Counted from the stretch's first letter, positions 17,166 to 25,914 are shown. The stretch: 64,000 bases of DNA from Desulfuromonas acetoxidans DSM 684 (GCF_000167355.1 NZ_AAEW02000004.1:124001-188000), one strand, 5' to 3'. Numbers and translations are program-made. Notes: generated by a model not told the origin, from the sequence alone.

Positions 17166-18320
17166 CTACGCCGCTCCTCCATCAACGGGCGGCTTCTGCC
17201 GTCGGCCTCGGGAGAAAGACACCGCATCGGTGGGACAGGATTCCAGGCAGTTGCCACAGGAAAAGCAATCGGGAATGACCCGTTTATCCTGATCAAGAAT
17301 AGCCTTCATAACCGTGCTCGGGCAGGCTTTTTCACAAGACCGGCAGTCGATGCACTTGTCATAGTCTACCTTGATCTTGAACACACTGAGCTTTTCAAAC
17401 AGCCAGCCGGTCAGGCCAAACGGACAGAACAGATGACACCACGGCCGGTAGACAAACAGGCTGCCCAGCAGAATCCCGCCAACAAAACCCCATCCCCACA
17501 ACGACAATTTCAGCGGTTTGAAGATCTTGAACGGATCAATCTCATGGCTGATATCGTAGGCCCAAACAAAAGCCACCCAGGTCAGGGCAACCAGGAACAG
17601 AATGCGAACGGTGTTGCTGACGACAAAGGGGATCTTAAATTGCGGCAGCCGCCCTGGCCCCGAATCGTTGCCGTTGCGATTGAGACGAAAGATAAAATCC
17701 TGCAAGGTGCCGAGCTGGCAGCCCCACGAGCAGATGAACTTGTTGGCCAGCACCACGGTTAAGGTAAAAACACCAAACGCCACCAGCCGTGGCTTGAACA
17801 CCACGCCTTTGGTGCCATAAAGAACAATGGCATCTTTGACGGTCCCCATGGGGCTGGGATCGGCTCCGAGCACCACACCAAAAAGAATAAAACTGCAGGC
17901 GTAAAGGATGACGCGGGTTTTGCGGGTGATCTTCTTTCGCCGCAACAAGACAAAGCTCATCAGCAAAAAAATAAACCACAGGGCAAATTTCAGTGGGATT
18001 TTAAACCAGTTTTTGCTCGCGTGCTCTTCGCTCAGTGCCCGCTTTTGATTGACCTGTGTGATGATCTGGTCCAACGACAACCCGAAGTCACGAATAGGTT
18101 GTTCAAGCTGCTCTTTGGAGGCCAGGGAGAAAATGTCCTTCAATAATGGCCGTGGTAAATGATTGATCTCGGCAAATTGGCCAACGGTCATTTGGGCCGT
18201 GATCGTCAGGGGAACATCTTGGCTCATCCCTTCCTCTTTTTCCCCCCAGAGCTGTACGGACAGAATTGAGAAGACCGCGACAAGCGCGAGCGTTACGACA
18301 CCGGCAATCAAGGTTTTCAT
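17166..18320 (-). CDS. NapH/NosR-like membrane polyferredoxin
   Basis: A 384-aa membrane protein. An N-terminal anchor (residues 1-20) is followed by a soluble helical part (about 30-110) and then several membrane helices. The motifs CSWGCQLG and CHLFCPFG are typical of NapH/NosR-type proteins. Two [4Fe-4S] ferredoxin sites lie near the C-terminus (CIDCRSCEKACP and CFSCGNCLESCP). It should carry electrons between the quinone pool and a periplasmic or cytoplasmic partner; no partner is encoded beside it. The start at 18320 is chosen for the signal-anchor; the nearest GGAG lies rather far upstream, and an in-frame ATG at 18377 is an alternative. Confidence 0.8.
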   Translation of the reverse strand: MKTLIAGVVTLALVAVFSILSVQLWGEKEEGMSQDVPLTITAQMTVGQFAEINHLPRPLLKDIFSLASKEQLEQPIRDFGLSLDQIITQVNQKRALSEEHASKNWFKIPLKFALWFIFLLMSFVLLRRKKITRKTRVILYACSFILFGVVLGADPSPMGTVKDAIVLYGTKGVVFKPRLVAFGVFTLTVVLANKFICSWGCQLGTLQDFIFRLNRNGNDSGPGRLPQFKIPFVVSNTVRILFLVALTWVAFVWAYDISHEIDPFKIFKPLKLSLWGWGFVGGILLGSLFVYRPWCHLFCPFGLTGWLFEKLSVFKIKVDYDKCIDCRSCEKACPSTVMKAILDQDKRVIPDCFSCGNCLESCPTDAVSFSRGRRQKPPVDGGAA

Positions 18321-18520
18321 AAATTCGCCCAACTCCAAGAGGGTTTTCTGAAACAAAGGACTCAAGAGGCATGGCAAGTCCGTTCAAAGAGGAACTCATC
18401 TTACCTCGTTCAGTGGAGAAGTTCCAGCTTACACCATGGAGTTTGAAGTCGTTGGTCTTCGACGTTCATCATACCGTTTGGGGCTTTGCCCTCAAAATCC
18501 GGTAACTGGGATATTTCGCT

Positions 18521-20089
18521 TCAAAAATTAGCAATTTGCTCAACAACGTCCTTCAGGTCAGATGCCGCCGAGATTGAAATACAACGCGGCCTCTCTGCAG
18601 CGTCTAACGGTTCAGCCGCATCAATCTGAACATTCAGCACATCTTCACCGGCTTCGGAAACGGCTGTGCCCTGCTTGGTGCGTTGGCGGATACGACGGCG
18701 CAGCTCAGCCTCGGGCACTCTGAAATCAAGCACTGTCCACAAAGCCCGGTGACGCTTTGCCAGTTGACAAAATCGTTCGCGATCCTGCTGTTTGAGAAAG
18801 GTGGCATCGACAATGGTTGTCAGCCCCGCGCTCAGCAGCGTGTCAGCCAACTCAAACAAGTGGGTGTAGGTCTTGCGGCTGGCGTCTGCAGAATAGATAC
18901 CGCCACGAATCGGCGAGCGGCTCTGTTCATCCATGGCCAGACCAAACAACCGTTTGCGCTCATGATCTGAATGCAGGCAAAGCGCGCCAAGTTGCGGAGC
19001 CAGCTCATTGACAAAGGTGCTTTTACCCGAGCCTGACAGGCCGTGGGTGATGATCAGTTGTGCTTGCCGTGGTTGGGTATAGCCTTCGGCAAGGTTGAGA
19101 TAACTACGCACCAGCGCCATGTCAGCCGCACGTTCCACGTCGGTCAACCCCGACTGGGCCAGACGCAGGCACGCCACTTTGGCGCGCACCAACGCTCGGT
19201 AGACTTTATAAAAAGTAAGCACGACTCCCCCGGCATAATCACCGGTATTTTCCAGATAGCGATTCAAACAGCGCCAACCGAGATCCTGACGTCCGCGGTC
19301 ATCCAGGTCCATGACAAGGAAAGCAACCTCGTTCATCACATCGATCCAGCGCAGATCAGCATTAAATTCTATGCAGTCAAAAAACACCGGTGCATCGTGG
19401 TACCAGGCCATGTTGGCAAGATGGGCATCACCGTGGCACTCGCGGATAAACCCTTGCGCCTTGCGCTGCGTCAACATACTTTGCAGTCGCTCATAAGCCG
19501 TGCGACTCCACACCTCCAAGCGAGTGACCTGTTCTTCCAGCTCGCCATCAGGAAGATGGCTGCGGATTTGATAGAAATTCTGCGCTACCGGCGCATACAC
19601 CACCGCAGCAGTGCCGAAGTGACTGGAGGGATCCGCAACCAAGGCCCGGTCATGAAACGCGGCCATAGCTTCTGCAAAACAATCCATTTTTTCGGCGCTG
19701 AGCTGCCCGGCACGCAGCATCTCGTCGAGCTGCTGCGGTTGATCGAAACGACGCATTTTTACAGCGTACTCACGTGTTGGCCGCCCATTAAGGCAAAGGC
19801 CGTTGTCATCTCCGCCAATGGCCACCACATCGAGGTAAATCTCTGGCGCCAGCCGCCGGTTAAGGCGCACCTCTTCCTCGCAGCAGAACTTGCGTTTTGC
19901 CAACGTTGAAAAATCAAGAAAACCGAAATCTAGCGGTTTCTTGACTTTATAGGCAAAATCGCCGGCCAGAAACACCCATGAAATATGGGTTTCGATCAAC
20001 GTCACATCGGAAACCGGATGATCGTAAAATGCTCCATTGAGCATGGCGTCGATCAAACAGCGATAAAAATCATCTTCCGGCGTGTGCAT
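18521..20089 (-). CDS. APH-like kinase fused to P-loop ATPase
   Basis: A 522-aa two-domain protein. Residues about 1-335 resemble aminoglycoside phosphotransferase/choline kinase-like enzymes (FAYKVKKPLDFGFLDFS, and the catalytic-loop text ECHGDAHLANMAW with Asp and Asn). The C-terminal part, from about 340, is a zeta-toxin/AAA-like kinase with a Walker A LSGSGKST. This fusion is a known family of unknown substrate; real aminoglycoside resistance should not be assumed. The ATG at 20089 has an AAGGAGA signal. It is monocistronic and divergent from the isochorismatase-like gene. Confidence 0.8.
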   Translation of the reverse strand: MHTPEDDFYRCLIDAMLNGAFYDHPVSDVTLIETHISWVFLAGDFAYKVKKPLDFGFLDFSTLAKRKFCCEEEVRLNRRLAPEIYLDVVAIGGDDNGLCLNGRPTREYAVKMRRFDQPQQLDEMLRAGQLSAEKMDCFAEAMAAFHDRALVADPSSHFGTAAVVYAPVAQNFYQIRSHLPDGELEEQVTRLEVWSRTAYERLQSMLTQRKAQGFIRECHGDAHLANMAWYHDAPVFFDCIEFNADLRWIDVMNEVAFLVMDLDDRGRQDLGWRCLNRYLENTGDYAGGVVLTFYKVYRALVRAKVACLRLAQSGLTDVERAADMALVRSYLNLAEGYTQPRQAQLIITHGLSGSGKSTFVNELAPQLGALCLHSDHERKRLFGLAMDEQSRSPIRGGIYSADASRKTYTHLFELADTLLSAGLTTIVDATFLKQQDRERFCQLAKRHRALWTVLDFRVPEAELRRRIRQRTKQGTAVSEAGEDVLNVQIDAAEPLDAAERPRCISISAASDLKDVVEQIANF

Positions 20090-20192
20090 GACGGTCTCCT
20101 TTGAAGTAAAAAATTCATTTGCGCAACGGTCTCTTCAGTGTACTGCATCACCCAGCAAACGAAACCTTTCCAGCGCTGCCGACAACACACTA

Positions 20193-20221
20193 TTGACAAA
20201 ACAGTGTTTGTTTCACATGCT
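20193..20221 (+). promoter_or_regulatory. Candidate sigma-70 promoter
   Basis: A perfect TTGACA at 20193-20198, then 17 bases and CATGCT as a weak -10. It lies 41 bases before the start of the isochorismatase-like gene. Confidence 0.4.
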
Positions 20222-20262
20222 AGACCAATATTTGTCATGCTATCAAAACAAGGAGAGTCCTA

Positions 20263-20820
20263 ATGGAACAGCATCCAACATTGTTACACAAAGACAACGC
20301 ACTGCTGCTGGTTATTGATGTTCAAGAACGGCTGGTGACAGCGATGAGTCATCGCGATTCTGTCGAACAGGCCATTACCCGACTGCAAACCGGGATGAAA
20401 ATCCTTGATGTTCCGGTCCTGGCGACAGAACAGTACCCCAGAGGCCTGGGGCCAACGGTTGAAGCCATCCGCAGCACAACACAAGAAATGACCTGTGTTG
20501 AAAAGACAACCTTCAGCTGTTGCGGCGAAGGTTGTTTTAAGCCGGAGCTGGCCAAACAAGGACGTCGGCAGATTATTGTCACTGGCATGGAGACCCATGT
20601 CTGCGTGTTACAAACGGTTCTTGATCTGATGGCATCAGGCTATCAGGTGCATGTACCGATCACAGCGACCTGCTCACGCTCTGACGTCAACCGCGACAAC
20701 GCGTTGAGCCGGATGCAACAAGCCGGTGCGATTCTGACCAATGTGGAATCGGTGCTGTTTGAACTGGTGCGCGATGCCAGCGCTCCGGAATTCAAGGCGA
20801 TCTCCAAACTCGTCGTCTGA
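20263..20820 (+). CDS. Isochorismatase-like cysteine hydrolase
   Basis: A 185-aa enzyme of the isochorismatase/nicotinamidase superfamily, close to YcaC-type hydrolases. The catalytic triad is visible: Asp in LLVIDVQERL (about residue 15), Lys in VEKTTFSC (about 85) and the nucleophilic Cys in METHVCVLQT (about 116). Substrates in this group are amides or enol ethers and cannot be told apart by sequence alone. The start has an AAGGAGAG signal. The gene appears to stand alone, facing the START-domain gene across a hairpin. Confidence 0.85.
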   Translation: MEQHPTLLHKDNALLLVIDVQERLVTAMSHRDSVEQAITRLQTGMKILDVPVLATEQYPRGLGPTVEAIRSTTQEMTCVEKTTFSCCGEGCFKPELAKQGRRQIIVTGMETHVCVLQTVLDLMASGYQVHVPITATCSRSDVNRDNALSRMQQAGAILTNVESVLFELVRDASAPEFKAISKLVV

Positions 20821-20836
20821 GAACACATGATGTCGG

Positions 20837-20857
20837 CAGGGTCATTTATCGACCCTG
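20837..20857. terminator. Hairpin between convergent genes
   Basis: CAGGGTC/GACCCTG stem with a seven-base AT loop, 17 bases after the hydrolase stop. A second stem, GTTGCCCT/AGGGCAAC (20875-20898), overlaps the stop codon of the opposing START gene. Confidence 0.5.
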
Positions 20858-20880
20858 TCGGCCCACTTCTTCATGTTGCC

Positions 20881-21591
20881 CTAGTCGACCAGGGCAACGC
20901 TTTCTCTCTGGTCGTAAGCCAATACTTTTTCCAATAATCGATAGCGCTCGCTTTCATCTAACGTGTTGTTGCGCAGATAGCCTTGCAACGCCTGGATAAA
21001 ACGGACCGGCCAACGCTTCTGAATAATCTCCTGAACAAAGTCGGGAATCCAACCACCCAGATCACCGGAGAAGGTAAACTCCACCCGAGTCCGGTTGGTC
21101 GCTAAGGGGATCACGGCAAAGGTCAACTCATGAATATTGGCCTGCACATGGCGATCATCACGAAAATGGCGGTCCGGTGCATCAACAGCGGAAAAGACAA
21201 TAGTCTCTCCTTGACGGGCAATCGTACCGAGAAGAAGAAACTCCCGGTCCTTGAACGGCCACGGCGTTGTGTAATATTCGCTGTACTGAAAGCAGTTGGC
21301 CGCCAACGTGGCATGCACGGTTGTTCCCTTGAGCTTTGGCGCCCATAACGGTTTTTGTTCGGCTTCGAGCAACGCCAGAACAATCTGCTCACTGGCGATA
21401 TTGAGTTCAGCAACAGCTTTAAATGGCAGCAACCCTTCCGCCGCATCCTGCTGATGATACAGGGCCACCCCGGCATCGGTACTTTCGTAAATCCACAACG
21501 GCTGCGGTTCGCCTGCGGCCAGGCAGACAGTCGGCATCAACACCAGCAGCACAAATGCTCCGAACAGAAATTTTGACGACTCCTTGACCAT
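20881..21591 (-). CDS. START-domain exported protein
   Basis: A 236-aa protein with a signal peptide (cleavage probably after CLAAG near residue 27) and a START lipid-transfer-type domain over the rest (features such as YYTTPWPFKDRE and ..DLGGWIPDFVQEIIQKRWP). Bacterial START proteins of this sort are presumed to bind lipids or other hydrophobic ligands in the periplasm, but the ligand is unknown. The start follows GGGGGAGAG. It is divergent from the marR gene with 164 bases between them. Confidence 0.82.
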   Translation of the reverse strand: MVKESSKFLFGAFVLLVLMPTVCLAAGEPQPLWIYESTDAGVALYHQQDAAEGLLPFKAVAELNIASEQIVLALLEAEQKPLWAPKLKGTTVHATLAANCFQYSEYYTTPWPFKDREFLLLGTIARQGETIVFSAVDAPDRHFRDDRHVQANIHELTFAVIPLATNRTRVEFTFSGDLGGWIPDFVQEIIQKRWPVRFIQALQGYLRNNTLDESERYRLLEKVLAYDQRESVALVD

Positions 21592-21755
21592 CTCTCCCCC
21601 TCCACACCTTCAACGGTTGCCTCGGCGAACACCACCGTACACGCAAACAGCGCGAAGATTCAACTGCATGTTGCCGCCTTACAGCTTGACTTTTACCGAC
21701 AAACTACTTAGCTTACTTAATATCTGCAACATAAACATATAGTGGAGACCTGTGT

Positions 21756-22259
21756 ATGCTGGATATTGTTGACCTGCCCGATGCCGAAACCCTCGCCACC
21801 CTGGCCAAACGTTACCCGCAACTTGAACCGCCGCTACTCCAGGCATGGTTGGATCTGATGCGCACCTCTACGGATTGCCAACACAACCTTGATCGTTTTC
21901 TTGCAGAATACAACCTGTCACAACGTAAATTTTTTGTCTTGATTCTGCTGTTACGCAATCCTGACGGCCTGTTGATCTCGCAACTCGCCAAAGGCACCGG
22001 AGTCAGCTGCGCGACCATGACGGGGGTTATCGATGGGCTGGTTAAATCCCGCTTTGTTACTCGTGAACCCCATGCTCAAGACCGACGCGCCCTTGTGGTG
22101 ATCATAACTGCGGCAGGTCTTGAACTTCTGGACAACGTCCTGCCACAGCACTATCAGCGGGTCAACCGGATCATGTCTTGTCTTGATGCCACGGAACGGG
22201 AACAACTTCAATCCCTGCTGGAAAAAATAAGCCGCCGCCTAACAGGCGACTCAGTTTGA
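21756..22259 (+). CDS. MarR-family transcriptional regulator
   Basis: A 167-aa MarR-type winged-helix protein. The DNA-recognition helix region reads ISQLAKGTGVSCATMTGVIDGLVKSRF (about residues 68-95) and the wing has the family signature D.R (EPHAQDRRALVV). It probably represses nearby genes such as the following MDR oxidoreductase or the divergent START gene. The start has GGAG upstream. The last codons (RRLTGDSV) and the stop fall inside a repeat junction: an 18-base sequence at 22234-22251 recurs with one mismatch at 22404-22421, so the native C-terminus may have been altered by an insertion. Confidence 0.85.
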   Translation: MLDIVDLPDAETLATLAKRYPQLEPPLLQAWLDLMRTSTDCQHNLDRFLAEYNLSQRKFFVLILLLRNPDGLLISQLAKGTGVSCATMTGVIDGLVKSRFVTREPHAQDRRALVVIITAAGLELLDNVLPQHYQRVNRIMSCLDATEREQLQSLLEKISRRLTGDSV

Positions 22260-22421
22260 TGACAAAGTCCATCCAGGGACTTTGTCATGGCCGTTTCGCA
22301 AAAACGCGGTTTTGCTTCACTTACAAAAACAAGGAGTTAAACCTCTCCTTGTTTTTGGCTCGCCCGTCCTTGGGCTCGGGGAGCCTGTTTGTCAACAGCC
22401 TGCGCCGCCTAACAGGCGGCT
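22252..22421 (+). repeat. Four-hairpin repeat element, copy 2
   Basis: First hairpin: perfect 12-bp stem ATGACAAAGTCC (22259-22270) with 22277-22288, loop starting ATCC, directly at the marR stop codon. Second: GCAAAA/TTTTGC around 22299-22316. Third: perfect 12-bp AAAAACAAGGAG (22325-22336) with 22345-22356. Fourth: CGCCCGTCCTTGGGC. It is bounded by an 18-base direct repeat and abuts copy 3 head to head. Confidence 0.75.
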
Positions 22422-22557
22422 AGAAAGCCCATGGACGAGTGACCAAAATCAAAGACTGTTTTTCAGATCATTGATTTTGTCCGTAAGACGGAAATCGCAT
22501 TTTCGGTTCACGCTGTTGAAAAATCCCCGAACGAAACGTTTTTCAACATCCTGCTAA
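22422..22557 (-). repeat. Four-hairpin repeat element, copy 3 (reversed)
   Basis: Read on the minus strand it opens with TTAGCAGGATGTTGAAAAA, identical to the opening of copy 25043-25202. Stems: GTTGAAAAA (22515-22523) with 22539-22547, and AAAATCAA (22445-22452) with TTGATTTT (22471-22478). The conserved GTCCATGGGCT block is also present. It ends 12 bases before the MDR oxidoreductase start. Confidence 0.75.
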
Positions 22558-22569
22558 AAAAAGGACGCT

Positions 22570-23541
22570 ATGATGAAAGCCATTGTTTTTGAGCACCCCG
22601 GTCACGCCGAAGAGGTTCTAGAATTGCGTGACATGGATTCGCCGACTCCAGAAGCGCACCAGCTTCTGATTCGGGTCAGCAAGAGACCGATCCATCCCGC
22701 GGACCTTATGTTTATTGCCGGACGCTACCGGGTCACCCCGCAGTTTCCTCAGGTCGCCGGATTTGACGGCGTCGGCACGATTGCCGCAATCGGTTCCGAT
22801 GTAACAGGATTCAACATCGCAGATCGGGTGGCGTTTCGCAGTCCGGGCTCATGGGCAGAGTATGCTGTTGCCCCAGCCACCAAGGTCTACCCGGTTCCCG
22901 ACACCATTACGGATGAAATCGCTTGCCAGTTTCCACTGAACCCACTGACCGCCTGGGGATTGCTCGATTCCTGCGCCCTGCGTCCCGGCGACCGACTTCT
23001 GATAACCGCCGGCAACTCCGGGGTAGCTCGGCTGTTGACGGCAATTGCCTTGAGTCAGGGATTCGAACCTTTTTTACTTATCCGGGAAAATAACGGCAGC
23101 CATGTGGTCAAAAACTCCGACCAACGCATCCTTGCCACAGGAGCATCGGTACAACAGGCATTGCAGGTGCTTTCAAGCGATCTGAAGTTTCAAGGCATTG
23201 TTGACGCTGTCGGTGGCCCTTCAACCCTGGCCCTGATCGAAGTGATCGCCCCCGGTGGTCATTTGATCACTTATGGCCTTCTCGACGATGCCCCTATCAC
23301 GTTAAAAAGTTCCATCGTATTGTTTAAAAATTTACGCTGGTACGGCTTTGGTGTTGATGACTGGCTCAATCGCATGTCTTCGGAACAACTCGATCAAGCC
23401 AAACAGGCACTCTGGTCATTGCTGGGCAACACTCCTGAATTGCTCCCTGTGATCGGCAGCTTTCGTCTCGACCAGTGGCCTACCGCCATAGAAGCCTGGG
23501 AACAAAATACACAGCCGGGTAAAATTCTACTGTGCAGTTAA
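22570..23541 (+). CDS. MDR-family oxidoreductase (quinone/enoyl reductase type)
   Basis: A 323-aa medium-chain dehydrogenase/reductase without the zinc-binding cysteines, so of the quinone oxidoreductase or enoyl-thioester reductase type. The N-terminal GroES-like fold contains KRPIHPADLMFIAGRY and PQVAGFDGVGTIAAIG. The NAD(P)H Rossmann segment (about 140-180) has LLITAGNSGVARLLTAIA in place of the usual GxxGxxG text. It reduces a carbonyl or double bond with NADPH; the substrate is unknown. Two adjacent ATG codons (22570, 22573) can serve as start. The gene may be under the MarR protein. Confidence 0.78.
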   Translation: MMKAIVFEHPGHAEEVLELRDMDSPTPEAHQLLIRVSKRPIHPADLMFIAGRYRVTPQFPQVAGFDGVGTIAAIGSDVTGFNIADRVAFRSPGSWAEYAVAPATKVYPVPDTITDEIACQFPLNPLTAWGLLDSCALRPGDRLLITAGNSGVARLLTAIALSQGFEPFLLIRENNGSHVVKNSDQRILATGASVQQALQVLSSDLKFQGIVDAVGGPSTLALIEVIAPGGHLITYGLLDDAPITLKSSIVLFKNLRWYGFGVDDWLNRMSSEQLDQAKQALWSLLGNTPELLPVIGSFRLDQWPTAIEAWEQNTQPGKILLCS

Positions 23542-23571
23542 AAAAACGACACTCAACCGGCTCTTTCGACC

Positions 23572-23629
23572 ATTACGCCGCAGCATACAATGTTCGTTTT
23601 TACTCGAAGCGTGAGGCGTAATTTTTTTT
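23572..23629 (+). terminator. Possible terminator after the MDR gene
   Basis: ATTACGCC pairs with GGCGTAAT (23615-23622) and is followed by a run of eight T. The loop is long (35 bases), which lowers confidence. Confidence 0.45.
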
Positions 23630-23713
23630 GCACTGGAACACGGCTTGGCGATTAAGTCGTTGTCGATTCAATGAGGCATTTGCTTTTTTAGACAAAATAT
23701 TCTAAACATTAGA

Positions 23714-23725
23714 GAGCACGTGCTC
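23714..23725. promoter_or_regulatory. Palindrome upstream of chemoreceptor gene
   Basis: GAGCACGTGCTC, a perfect 12-bp palindrome 35 bases before the chemoreceptor start. It may be a regulator site; no regulator is implicated. Confidence 0.35.
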
Positions 23726-23760
23726 ACGGCATCACCAGGCTGCCAATCAAGGAGAAACCT

Positions 23761-24894
23761 ATGCGCGCACTGCTCCAAATTTACTTGAACCTCAGCATCC
23801 GCATTAAAGTGACACTATTGGCGACCTGCTACAGTCTGGGGCTGATCGGCATCGGCACCATCGGTTACTATCTGCCGGATGCCAAGCTCCTCATCATCTG
23901 TACCGCGGTTTATACCGCGGCAGGTGCGTTCTTTTCCTACCTGATCATGACAAGCATTGTTGGTCCGTTAAAAAAAGTATCTGCGGCAGCCGAAGCAATT
24001 GCCCACGGAGATTTAAGTCAGACAACCACCTCCCAAAATCGCGACGAGGCCGGGGCGCTGATGAACACCATTCATGCCATGGCCGGTGAAATCCAAACCA
24101 TTATCGGTGACGTGCAGCTGGCTGCCAGCCATGTGGCCAGCGGCAGTCACCAGATGGCGGTCAGTTCGGAACAACTGGCCTCGGGTGCATCTGAGCAGGC
24201 CGATCTGGCCAGCAACATCACGCTGTCGATGAATGAGATCACCAGCCATATCCAACAAACCGCCCAGCGCGCCGAGGTAACCAAAAACAATGCCATGCAA
24301 GCCAGCGTCGACGTGGCAACAGCCAACGCAGCAGTTGACCAGACTTCACTGGCCATGCGCAGCATCGTCGATCATATTTCAATGATTGACGAGATCTCTC
24401 GCCAGACCAATCTGCTGGCACTCAATGCCGCCATTGAAGCGGCACGGGCTGCTGAACACGGCAGAGGCTTTGCTATTGTTGCCGGTGAAGTGCGCAAGCT
24501 GGCGGACCGAAGTCAACAGATGGCCGCAGAGATCACAGCCATCGCCAAGAGCAGTCTCAAAGTCAGCCAGGAGGCGCAACATCTCTTAAGTAAAATCACC
24601 CCGGAGATCCAGGAAACCTCTGAACAAATTGTTGAAATCTCCAACGCCTGCACACAGCAACAGCACCAGGCCGCCAACGTCAATCAAGCGAGCAGTAAGC
24701 TCAACTCACTGACACAGGTTAACGCCGCGGCAGCAACACAAATCGGATCAACGGCTGAAGAATTTACTGCAACCTCGGCCGATTTAGAGCGCAGTGCCGC
24801 CTTCTTTTGTGCAACAAGTGTCAAAACAGCAGCTTTGACGGCCGACAGTACCCCCCCAGACGCCCCTGGCGTTCCTCAGCCACATTTGAGTTAA
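23761..24894 (+). CDS. Short methyl-accepting chemotaxis protein
   Basis: A 377-aa chemoreceptor. Two adjacent membrane helices (about residues 17-36 and 43-64) leave almost no periplasmic sensor domain. A HAMP-like stretch (66-115) is followed by the cytoplasmic signalling hairpin, whose tip reads [19 protein letters not shown] with [19 protein letters not shown]. It probably senses a membrane or internal signal, or acts with other receptors, and controls CheA. The start has AAGGAGA upstream. The C-terminal tail is short and carries no CheR-docking pentapeptide. Confidence 0.88.
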   Translation: MRALLQIYLNLSIRIKVTLLATCYSLGLIGIGTIGYYLPDAKLLIICTAVYTAAGAFFSYLIMTSIVGPLKKVSAAAEAIAHGDLSQTTTSQNRDEAGALMNTIHAMAGEIQTIIGDVQLAASHVASGSHQMAVSSEQLASGASEQADLASNITLSMNEITSHIQQTAQRAEVTKNNAMQASVDVATANAAVDQTSLAMRSIVDHISMIDEISRQTNLLALNAAIEAARAAEHGRGFAIVAGEVRKLADRSQQMAAEITAIAKSSLKVSQEAQHLLSKITPEIQETSEQIVEISNACTQQQHQAANVNQASSKLNSLTQVNAAAATQIGSTAEEFTATSADLERSAAFFCATSVKTAALTADSTPPDAPGVPQPHLS

Positions 24895-25042
24895 CCGTTT
24901 TGTCCCCTGTGCATTTCCCACACTCTTAATCCCTTCATCAGTGTACTGCAAGCGAAGAACCTGAACGGAATCATGCCCCTTTGGGCCGGCAACACGACGC
25001 TGGCGACTTGACGAACCCCCAAAGCCCTTTAAAGTTTGATTA

Positions 25043-25202
25043 TTAGCAGGATGTTGAAAAAGTCCCATCCGGGGATTTTTCAACGACGCAAGCCGAAAAT
25101 GCGATTTCCGTCTTGCTCACAAAATCAAGGGCTTGAAAACCTGTCCTTGATTTTGATCGCCCGTCCATGGGCTCCACAGTCTGTTTTTCAACAGCCTGTT
25201 AG
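25043..25202 (+). repeat. Four-hairpin repeat element, copy 4
   Basis: The best preserved copy, 160 bp. Its ends TTAGCAGGATGTTGAAAAA and TTTTTCAACAGCCTGTTAG form imperfect terminal inverted repeats. Stem 1: 25053-25066 with 25071-25084, loop ATCC. Stem 2: GCAAG..GAAA with TTTC..CTTGC (25087-25115). Stem 3: perfect 10-bp AAAATCAAGG (25121-25130) with 25145-25154. Stem 4: GCCC/GGGC around GTCCAT. It ends 67 bases before the next gene; the rest of the 375-base gap (24895-25269) is otherwise featureless. Confidence 0.8.
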
Positions 25203-25269
25203 GTCTCGCTCTGAGAGTCAAAGCTCGAGGATCTGCGCTTTTTTCAATGTCTTACAACAGGAGGGTGTC

Positions 25270-25647
25270 ATGAAACGTTTGTTTTTCCTATTAACGCTGG
25301 CAACAGCCTTACTGCTTTATGCTGGGGCTGCCTTTGCTGCAGAACAGGTTACTGCACAGGATGCCGCTCAAACACAGATGCAGCAGCAACAGAAGATTTA
25401 CGGCAGTCAACTGATGACTCAGCAGGAGCGCATGGAGTTCCGTGCCAGAATGAGAAATGCCAAAACCGCTGAGCAGCGTCAGAAAATTCGTCAAGAGCAT
25501 CACGCCACGATGCAGGAGCGCGCAAAACAACGCGGCGTCAGTCTGCCCGAGGAACCTCCTGCACAGGGAATGATGCGCGGTTCGGCCATGGGCAGAGGAG
25601 CGGGTATGGGCATGGGGATGGGCAAGGGACAAGGCTCAGGAAAATAG
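25270..25647 (+). CDS. Small exported Met/Gly-rich protein
   Basis: A 125-aa protein with a clear signal peptide (cleavage likely after AAFAA, near residue 22). The mature part is a Gln/Arg/Glu-rich helix containing LMTQQERMEFRARMRNAKT, similar in feel to Spy/CpxP-type periplasmic helical proteins. It ends in a glycine- and methionine-rich tail (GRGAGMGMGMGKGQG). Methionine clusters can bind copper(I) or silver, so a metal or envelope-stress role is possible but unproven. The start at 25270 follows GGAGGG. The gene stands alone. Confidence 0.7.
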   Translation: MKRLFFLLTLATALLLYAGAAFAAEQVTAQDAAQTQMQQQQKIYGSQLMTQQERMEFRARMRNAKTAEQRQKIRQEHHATMQERAKQRGVSLPEEPPAQGMMRGSAMGRGAGMGMGMGKGQGSGK

Positions 25648-25914
25648 TTCTTTGCCGTCGCCTTTTTGCCTTTGGTTTTGGTTCTCGTTGCAGGCCGGTT
25701 GTGGAGCGCTTCCTCAACCGGCCTCATCAAACAACACCCATCCCTCTTTCGCATTTTCTTCGCTCAATGAGACAGCTGTTATTTTTACTGGTCCTGGTAT
25801 AAAAATCAATGTAATGTGGTTAGAAAGAACATGGAAGCTACTGTTCTTATGAGGTTATTTTCACCCTAACAAACAATCATTACGTCAGCAGAGTGTATCG
25901 TGTGAGGTTATCTC

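Noticed and set aside
19043-19909. 288-aa plus-strand frame within the APH/P-loop kinase gene
   Set aside because: Antisense to a gene with intact kinase and Walker A motifs and a strong ribosome site; composition not protein-like.
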